A stretch of 34,452 nt of DNA from Rubrivivax sp. (GTDB taxonomy: Bacteria > Pseudomonadota > Gammaproteobacteria > Burkholderiales > Burkholderiaceae_C), in assembly GCA_025458805.1 (NCBI GenBank), contig JALORQ010000035.1:1-34452 (forward strand). Direction: 5' to 3'. The notes beneath the pieces were generated by a model. It ran no database searches, was not told the origin of the DNA, and saw nothing but the letters and a program-made list of their open reading frames with translations. Made by a program: the position numbers and the translations under genes. Positions 24,470 to 31,500 of this stretch are shown piece by piece (positions within the stretch are counted from its first letter, which is position 1; every line of letters starts with the position of its first letter).

Positions 24470-25792
24470 TCAGCGTACCGGCGGTCCCAGGCGGGTGTCG
24501 ACGCGCCAGACGCCGTCGTTGACGGGGCCCTGGCCGGTGTCGGGCACGAGCCGGTTGTAGTAGATGTACGGTCCCTTGGCGGTGATGAAGTACTCCGGGT
24601 CCAGTCGCACGCGCGGCTTCGTCGAGTCGTTGGTGAGCATCCGGAAGTCCTGCCGCAGCGGGTCGATGCCCGACATCGCGATGTGGGTGGGGACGCCGAG
24701 GTCCCAGAACTTCGAGCTCGCGCTGACCTGGAAGAACACGTACGAGCGCCCGTTGTGCACGAAGGCCTCGGGCGACCAGACATAGGGCAGCGCCGCGGGA
24801 GTCGCGATCGTCTTGATCACCGTCCAGCGCTTGACTCCGTCGACCCCGGCGATCTGGCGGTAGACCCGGATCGACTTGCGGCCCTGGGGCATCGTGATGA
24901 AGACGTACTCGTTGCCGAACTCGGGCGCGCGCCACATCACGGCGCCGAGCTTGCCGACGTCGTCGAAGGTCAGCTGCTCGAGACGACCGTTCGCGGTGTC
25001 GTAGGTGAAGATCTGGTCCTTGAGCCGGGCCTCGCTGCCGGGCACCTTGCCCTGGAAGATGATCTTCCGCGTGCCCGGTACCCAGCGCCGCGCGTTGCCG
25101 TCGGTGAGTTCGCTGATCGGCAGCAGCTGTTCGGTGCCGGCGCTCGCCAGGCGGCGCACGTACACGCTGCCCTTGACCGACGACACGTGGTGGATGCGGG
25201 GGTCGGTGTCGCTGCGGTCGAGCGAGCCGGCGGGCGACGCGCGGCCGGCGGAGTTGGGGATCGCCCCCGCGCTCCACGCCCCCTCGCGCATGCGCGCGCG
25301 CCCGAGCACCGCGGTCTGCGGCGTCCAGTCGGTGGCGCTGGTGTACTTCGTGTAGACGATCTCGGAGTTGCCGTTCCACGCCACCCACTCCGGGCCGTTG
25401 CCGAAGTCGGTGGCCGGCGCGACGTTGGTGTCGACGAGCACGCCGCGCCCGTCGGCCGGGACGAAGGCGCCAGTCTGGAAGTCGACGCGACCGACCCACA
25501 TCCGGCCGCGCCCGGGGTTGGAGCCGCCGACCTCGGAGAAGACGAGCCTGGCGTTCCCGGTGCCGAAGTTGCACGTCGAGCAGAAGACGCCGTTGCGTCC
25601 CCAGTCGAACTCGAAGTCGGGGATCGCCGCCTTCGTGACCTGCACCTCGGGCAGGGTGGTCGACTGCGCGCGGGCGGATGTCGGAGCCTGGGCGATGCCC
25701 ATCGCCGCCAGCGCGGCGACCGCTGCGGCAAGGGCGGTCAGCAGCGGGCGATCCGGGCGGCTGGCGTTCGCGCTCGAGGGACGGATGTTCAT
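24470..25792 (-). CDS. Exported beta-propeller-like protein of unknown function
   Basis: This 440-residue protein has a Sec signal peptide: basic N-terminus, hydrophobic LLTALAAAVAALAAMGI and a likely cut after SARAQ. The mature part is beta-rich with TolB/WD-like repeats, for example DQIFTYDTANGRLEQLTFDD, GRMWVGRVDFQTG and KSIRVYRQIAGVDGVKRW, which suggests a propeller. A CxxC pair (FCSTCNFGTG) near the start of the mature part could form a disulfide. No active-site motif is evident. It is downstream of, and on the same strand as, a second propeller-like exported protein with a 109-base gap. Neither has an evident link in sequence to the sulfotransferase operon, although they are neighbours. 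Confidence 0.8.
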   Translation of the reverse strand: MNIRPSSANASRPDRPLLTALAAAVAALAAMGIAQAPTSARAQSTTLPEVQVTKAAIPDFEFDWGRNGVFCSTCNFGTGNARLVFSEVGGSNPGRGRMWVGRVDFQTGAFVPADGRGVLVDTNVAPATDFGNGPEWVAWNGNSEIVYTKYTSATDWTPQTAVLGRARMREGAWSAGAIPNSAGRASPAGSLDRSDTDPRIHHVSSVKGSVYVRRLASAGTEQLLPISELTDGNARRWVPGTRKIIFQGKVPGSEARLKDQIFTYDTANGRLEQLTFDDVGKLGAVMWRAPEFGNEYVFITMPQGRKSIRVYRQIAGVDGVKRWTVIKTIATPAALPYVWSPEAFVHNGRSYVFFQVSASSKFWDLGVPTHIAMSGIDPLRQDFRMLTNDSTKPRVRLDPEYFITAKGPYIYYNRLVPDTGQGPVNDGVWRVDTRLGPPVR

Positions 25793-25901
25793 CGCAGGGA
25801 TGGTAAGGCGATCGGCACGCGCGCGGCGTGGCGCCCGCCCGCCGCCCCCGCGGATGTGCGGGCACCCGGCGTGAACGAATGCCGCCGGGCCGGCCGCGCG
25901 T

Positions 25902-27122
25902 TCAGGGGGCGACGATCTCGTACAGCATCAGGCGTTCGCGCTTGTCCTGCTCGTACTGCTGCAGGATGGGCAGCGCGCCGGTCCAGCGCTGCGGCATCTC
26001 GTGGCGCGAGTACTTGTAGGTGATGCCGTTGGCGGGCGGCGGGACGACGAGCGAGTGCTCCTCGACGAAGCTCGCGCCGCCATCGACGCTGGTGAGAACC
26101 GCTCCGCTGCCGCTGTTCGTCGGGATCGAGACGAACAGCTTGCCGCCGCTCAGTCCCATCTTGACGTACACCGATCGGCGGGCGCCGTCGATCGCGCGCG
26201 GCGCGGTCCAGGCACGCGTCGCCGGATCGCGCCGCAGGTACAGCACGTCGCGGTCGTCGACGACGACCACGTGCACCGTGTCCAGGTCGTCCTTGACGGC
26301 GCTGAAGTGGCTGGCGAACGGGTCGTTCAGGTCCGGCTCGGCCGTGTCGACGTTCACCTGGAGCTGCGCCCAGGCCGTCGCCACGTCGCTCGCATCGAGG
26401 CGCTCGGCCCACCACAGCACGTTGCGCACCCGGAAGGAGATCCCGACGCCGTCGGCCGTCAGCACCGGTCGTGCGCTGCGCGCCTTGGAGCTGCTGCTGC
26501 CGCCGAGCACGTCGCTCGCGAGCGACCAGCGACCGTCGAGGTCACGCCGCAGCAGACGCAGGCTGAACTGACCGGTGGCGGCGTCGCGCGCGAGGAATGC
26601 GCACCAGATCACGCCCTGCCGGTCGGTGATCGCGGCCGGGTTCTGCGCTGCCAGCGAGCCGGCGACGAAGGCGCTCTCGTTGCGCAGGCTGGCCCAAGTG
26701 CGGGTCGACGGGTCGTACGCCAGCAGGCGGTGGCGGATGCCTCCCGACTTCACGCCGTGCACGAGCGACAGCCGATCGCCGGTCAACTCGCCGTCGACCG
26801 TCGACGATTTGTCGGTGTCGGCGAGGCCCAGCGCGAGCTGCCACTGGCGTCCGCCGTCGAAACTGCTGAACAGGGCCAACCCGCCGCCCGACCGCCTCGA
26901 GCCGCGATTGATGACCAGATGAAGCGCCCCGTCGGCGGTCTGCCACATGCGCTCCTGGTGCCGGTAAGAGATGATCTGTTCGGAACTGCTCTCGAGGTTG
27001 GTGGCCACCGGCAACACCGTCTCCGCCGACGCGGCACTCATCCAGCAGAGCAGTGGAAGGGCGACGAGCCACGCGGCGCGCGCCGCGCGGCGGTGCGTCG
27101 CCCGGGTCGGGTGGTCGGTCAT
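25902..27122 (-). CDS. Exported sialidase-like (BNR/Asp-box) propeller protein
   Basis: This 406-residue protein has a Sec signal peptide (AAWLVALPLLCWMSAASA, then ETV). The mature part shows Asp-box motifs of the sialidase/BNR type, FSSFDGGRQWQLAL and LTSVDGGASFVEEH, and repeated beta-blade phrases such as GRWSLASDVLGG. That points to a six-bladed propeller that may bind or cut glycans or other surface polymers. The catalytic Arg triad and Tyr of sialidases cannot be assigned by eye, so hydrolase activity is unproven. GGAG lies six bases before the ATG at 27122. It is the first gene of a two-gene minus-strand unit and diverges from the hydrolase gene at 27277. Confidence 0.82.
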   Translation of the reverse strand: MTDHPTRATHRRAARAAWLVALPLLCWMSAASAETVLPVATNLESSSEQIISYRHQERMWQTADGALHLVINRGSRRSGGGLALFSSFDGGRQWQLALGLADTDKSSTVDGELTGDRLSLVHGVKSGGIRHRLLAYDPSTRTWASLRNESAFVAGSLAAQNPAAITDRQGVIWCAFLARDAATGQFSLRLLRRDLDGRWSLASDVLGGSSSSKARSARPVLTADGVGISFRVRNVLWWAERLDASDVATAWAQLQVNVDTAEPDLNDPFASHFSAVKDDLDTVHVVVVDDRDVLYLRRDPATRAWTAPRAIDGARRSVYVKMGLSGGKLFVSIPTNSGSGAVLTSVDGGASFVEEHSLVVPPPANGITYKYSRHEMPQRWTGALPILQQYEQDKRERLMLYEIVAP

Positions 27123-27199
27123 GGAGGCTCCAGAGGCTGCGCGCAGACGCGCAGCAGATCGATGGGGCTTCGCGATGTTAGTGCCGTAAGCGCGCGTTT

Positions 27200-27223
27200 C
27201 GCATCCCCGGGCTGCGGGATGCG
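27200..27223. repeat. Inverted repeat in the divergent gap 27123-27276
   Basis: The 8-base arms CGCATCCC and GGGATGCG enclose an eight-base loop. They lie in the 154-base gap between the propeller gene and the hydrolase gene. The next bases contain a short direct repeat of GCGTGTC. This may be an operator or a hairpin in a leader; no regulator is identified. Confidence 0.35.
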
Positions 27224-27276
27224 TGTCGCGTGTCGCGGTATCGCGGCCCTTCGGTGCCCATCGCTATACTGAGTTC

Positions 27277-28287
27277 ATGGGCGATAAGGACCTTGGCGTT
27301 GGCTGTTCGAGGCCCCTTGTCGAAGCGGCGCCCCGCCTTCGGGCGCGCCGGGCCTTGATCGCCGCGATGGTGGCCGGAGCGGGGCCTGCCGCGGCCGGGC
27401 CGCTCGCCGAGTGGCTGCGGGCGCGGCGTGAGCGCGGCGAGAATGCCGACGACGGTCGGCAGGATGGCGACGATCCTTTCGGCATCGGCGGGCGCACGCA
27501 GGACAAGCCGCTCGCCCTGCCGCCCGGGGCCGAAGTCCGCCGCGACCTCGCCTACGGCCCTGGCGAGCGTCAGCGCATCGATGTCTACCTGCCGCCGTCG
27601 CCGCGGAACGCGCCGATCCTGTTCATGATCCACGGCGGCGCGTGGATGATCGGCGACAAGTCGTACTCGCGCGTCGTCGAGAACAAGGTCGCGCGCTGGC
27701 TGCCGCGCGGCTTCGTGTTCACGTCGATGAACTATCGGTTCTCGGATCCGCCCGATCCGCTGGGGCAGGCCGACGACGTGATGGCCGCGCTGGCGTTCGT
27801 GCAGCGCAACGCACCGCAGTGGGGCGCCGACGCGGGCCGCCTCGTCATGATGGGTCACTCGGCGGGCGCCCACCTGGCGGCGCTGGTCTCCGCGGACGCG
27901 TCGCTGCGCGCGCGGCATGGCGCTCGGCCGTGGCTGGGGACCGTGAGCCTCGACAGCGCGGCGATGGACCTGGTCGGCCTGATGGAGGCACGGCACGCCC
28001 GCTTCTACGACAAGGTGTTCGGCAGCGACCCCGCGCTGTGGCGGCAGGCCTCGCCGGTGGCGCGGATGTCGCCGGGCGCGCCCCCTGCGCTGGTCGTCTG
28101 TTCCAGCCGTCGTGAGGATTCCTGCCGGCAGGCCGAGGCGTTCGCGACGAGTGCCCGCGCCGTCGGCAGCCGGGCCGAAGTGCTGGCCGTCGACCTCGGG
28201 CATGGCGAGATCAACAGCCGCCTGGGCGCCGCGGGCGATCTCACCGAGCGCGTCGACGCCTTCATGCGATCTCTCGGGATGCCCTGA
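27277..28287 (+). CDS. Alpha/beta hydrolase (carboxylesterase/HSL-like)
   Basis: This 336-residue protein is an alpha/beta-fold hydrolase. The oxyanion motif is FMIHGGAWMIGDKSYSRVV, the nucleophile elbow is MMGHSAGAHLAAL, and the likely catalytic histidine is in DLGHGEINSRLG near the C-terminus. The substrate is not shown; related enzymes cut short esters, arylformamides or lactones. The N-terminal 90 residues are unusual: a basic-hydrophobic stretch RRALIAAMVAGAGPAAAGP that could be a signal or anchor, then a charged linker. The ATG at 27277 was chosen. TATACT ends six bases before it, which could make a leaderless message; the GTG at 27223 is another in-frame start. It precedes the giant synthase by 237 bases on the same strand. 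Confidence 0.85.
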   Translation: MGDKDLGVGCSRPLVEAAPRLRARRALIAAMVAGAGPAAAGPLAEWLRARRERGENADDGRQDGDDPFGIGGRTQDKPLALPPGAEVRRDLAYGPGERQRIDVYLPPSPRNAPILFMIHGGAWMIGDKSYSRVVENKVARWLPRGFVFTSMNYRFSDPPDPLGQADDVMAALAFVQRNAPQWGADAGRLVMMGHSAGAHLAALVSADASLRARHGARPWLGTVSLDSAAMDLVGLMEARHARFYDKVFGSDPALWRQASPVARMSPGAPPALVVCSSRREDSCRQAEAFATSARAVGSRAEVLAVDLGHGEINSRLGAAGDLTERVDAFMRSLGMP

Positions 28288-28350
28288 ACTCCACGCAGCC
28301 TGGGCTAGCGTGACGATTCACGCGGATGCGGGGGCGACTCCGGCGTCCGC

Positions 28351-28366
28351 TTGCATCAATGTGCAA
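28351..28366. repeat. Palindromic element TTGCA-N6-TGCAA upstream of the synthase
   Basis: The element lies in the 237-base gap (28288-28524) between the hydrolase and the synthase. Its symmetry (5-base arms, 6-base centre) fits a binding site for a dimeric regulator such as a LysR or MarR type. A TACTTT hexamer follows at 28378. Apart from this and the ribosome site at 28514-28520, I see nothing certain in the gap. Confidence 0.3.
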
Positions 28367-28524
28367 CGCTTGCGTGGTACTTTACTTGCAGGTGCGGGAG
28401 GGGAGGACGGACATCGGTGATCCGGGCTCAGCCGTGCGTGGGGTGCCGCCATGGAGCCGAGCCCGCGACGGGTTCCGTTTCATGCCCCGCCGCCCGCCTG
28501 CTGCACGCGCCCCGAGGTGATTCG

Positions 28525-31500
28525 ATGCCCAAGTTCGAGACGCTCGTCTTCACGCCCAGCGGATGGCACGCGGCGACGCTTGCCGTCGCGGCATGCCGAG
28601 CCGGTGCGGTCGGCGTGGTCGATGCGCAGTTCGACCGGGGTGCTGCGCGTGGCGTGGGGCTGATCGAGTCGCTGGCCGCCGGCGGCACGGCGGGGCTGGG
28701 GCTGCGTGCCCCTCGGCTCGACGTCGACGCGATAGGCTCGCTGGCCGGTCTCGTCGCCCGCGGCGCCTTGCGCTGGCTGATCGTCGACGTCGCCGACGCG
28801 GAACGGCTTGCCGATGCGCTTCGTCCCTTGCGCGCTTCGGGCCTGCTTGTCCTGGGCGAGGTCTGGCAGGCTCCCGGCACGGTGGCGGTCGATGCGGGCG
28901 CATTCGACGGCCTGATCGTCAAGGGCAACGAATCGGGCGGGCTGGTCGGCGAGGACGCCACCTTCATCCTGCTCCAGAAGTGGCTCGGACGCACCGAGGT
29001 GCCGCTCTACGTGCGCGGCGGCCTGACCCCCCAGGTGGCCGCTGCCTGTGCGGCGGTCGGTGTGGCCGGCGGGGTGCTCGACAGCCAGGTGCTGCTCTTC
29101 GACGAGGCGGGGTTGCCGCCGGCCACGCGTGCCGTCATCGCCGCGCTGTCGGGCAACGAGACCGTGGCGGCCGGCGACGGCGAGCGTGGCGAGTACCTGC
29201 GCGTGCTCAGCCGTCCCGGGCACGCGGTCGCCAAGGCATTCATCGCCGAGGCCGAAGGGCTGGCGCAGGAGGAGTTGCTTCGCCTGGCCGAAGGACGCAT
29301 GGGCTGGGACGACCCGAAGTCGGGGCTGCTGCCGGTCGGTCACGACGTCTGCTTCGCCGCCGCGTGGCGCGAGCGCCACGGCCACCTGGCCGCGTTGCTG
29401 GCCGACATCGACCGCGCCGTCGGGCGCAGCCTGCGCGTCGTGGCCGCGCGTCCGCCGCTCGCCGAGCGCGCCGCGCTGGCGCAGGCGTTCGGCATCCGCC
29501 TGCCGATCGTGCAGGGCCCGATGACGCGCGTCAGCGATGTCGCCGAGTTCGCGCTCGCGGTCGCCGAGGGCGGCGCGCTGCCGATGGTCGCCTTCGCGCT
29601 GCTCAAGGGCGAGGCGCTCGAGCGTCTGCTCGCGAAGACCGCCGCGCTGCTCGGCGACCGACCCTGGGGCATCGGGCTGCTCGGCTTCGCGCCGCAGGCG
29701 CTGCTCGACGAGCAGCTCGCGGCCGCGATCCCGCACCGGCCGCGCTACGCCATCATCGCCGGAGGCCGTCCGGACCAGGCCGTGCGGCTGGAAGCCGCCG
29801 GCGTCCCGACCTTCCTGCACGTGCCGTCGGCGGCGCTGGTGCCGATGTTCGTGCAGGAGGGCGCGCGCCGCTTCATCTTCGAGGGCCGCGAGTGCGGGGG
29901 CCACATCGGCCCGCTGTCGAGCTTCGTGCTGTGGTCGACGATGGTCGACAAGCTCGTCGAGCTGATCGACGGGCGCAAGGTCGCCGCCTCGGAGCTCGAG
30001 CTGGTCTTCGCCGGCGGCATCCACGATACCGTGTCGTCGGCGATGCTGCAGGTGCTGGTCGCTCCGCTGGTCGAGCGCGGCGCGCCGGTGGGCGTGCTGA
30101 TGGGCAGCGCCTACCTGTTCACCCAGGAAATCGTGGCCAGCGGTGCGATCGTGCCGCGCTTCCAGCAGGAGGTGCTGGCCTGCGAGCACACCGTCAATCT
30201 CGAGTCCGGCCCCGGGCATGCCAGCCGCTGCGCCTACACGCCGTTCGCGCGCGACTTCTTCCGCCAGCGCGCGCAGCTGCGCCGCGACCGCGTGCCGGGT
30301 GACGAGGCCCGGCGCGTGCTCGATGACCTGATCCTCGGCCGGTTGCGCATCGCGTCGAAGGGGACCGTTCGAGCCGGGGACAGTGGCGCACTGCAGCGGC
30401 TCGACGAGTCGCGGCAGCACGAGGAAGGCATGTACATGCTGGGCCAGGTGGCGACGCTGCGCGACCGCGTCACCACCATCGCCGCGCTGCACGACGAGGT
30501 GACCCGCGGCGCCGCCGATCTGCTGCGCGCGCGTGCGGCCGCCACGGGGGCGGCCGACGATCGGGTGCTCCCGGCGGCGGCGCCGGCGGACGTCGCGATC
30601 GTCGGAATCGCCTGCCTGCTGCCGAAGGCCGACGGCACGCGCGCCTACTGGGAGAACATCCTCGCCAAGGTCGACGCGATCACCGAGATCCCGTCGCACC
30701 GCTGGGACTGGCGTCTGTACTTCGACGCCGACCGCAGCCGTCCCGACCACATCTACTCGAAGTGGGGCGGCTTCCTCGACGACCTGGCGTTCGACCCGGC
30801 GCGCTACGGCATGCCGCCGAATGCGGTGAAGTCGGTCGACCCGATGCAGCTGATGGCGCTCGAGGTCGCGCGGCGCACGCTCGAGGACGCCGGCTACGAC
30901 CGCCGTCCCTTCGACCGCGAGCGCGCGTCGGTGATCGTCGGTGCCAGCGGCGGCGCCGGCGACGTCGGCCAGCAGTACGGCCTCCGTTCGGAGCTGCCGC
31001 GCTTCACCGGCACGCTGCCGCATGACGTCGCGGGCCGGCTTCCCGAGTGGACCGAGGACACCTTCGCCGGCATCCTGCTCAACGTCGTCTCGGGCCGCAT
31101 CGCGAACCGGCTCAACTTCGGCGGGCTCAACTTCACCGTCGATGCGGCCTGCGCGTCGTCGCTGACGGCCGTCTACCACGGTGTCGCCGAACTCGTTGCC
31201 GGGCGCAGCGACTTCGTCGTCGCCGGCGGCGTCGACACCGTGCAGGGACCTTTCGGATACCTGTGCTTCAGCAAGACGCAGGCGCTGTCGCCGCGCGGGC
31301 GCTGCCGGACCTTCGACAGCACCGGCGACGGTATCGTCATCAGCGAGGGCATCGCGATGGTGGCGCTCAAGCGCCTGGCCGATGCCGAGCGCGACGGCGA
31401 TCGCATCTACGCGGTGATCAAGGGCGTCGGCGGCAGCAGCGACGGCAACGCCAAGGGCATGACCGCGCCGCTGCCGGCCGGACAGATGCGCGCGATGCGC

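Noticed and set aside
28451-28663. A small open frame (70 codons) beginning upstream of the synthase as a leader peptide or precursor
   Set aside because: It is out of frame with the synthase, has no ribosome site, and overlaps the synthase start, whose own GAGGTGA site is well placed.
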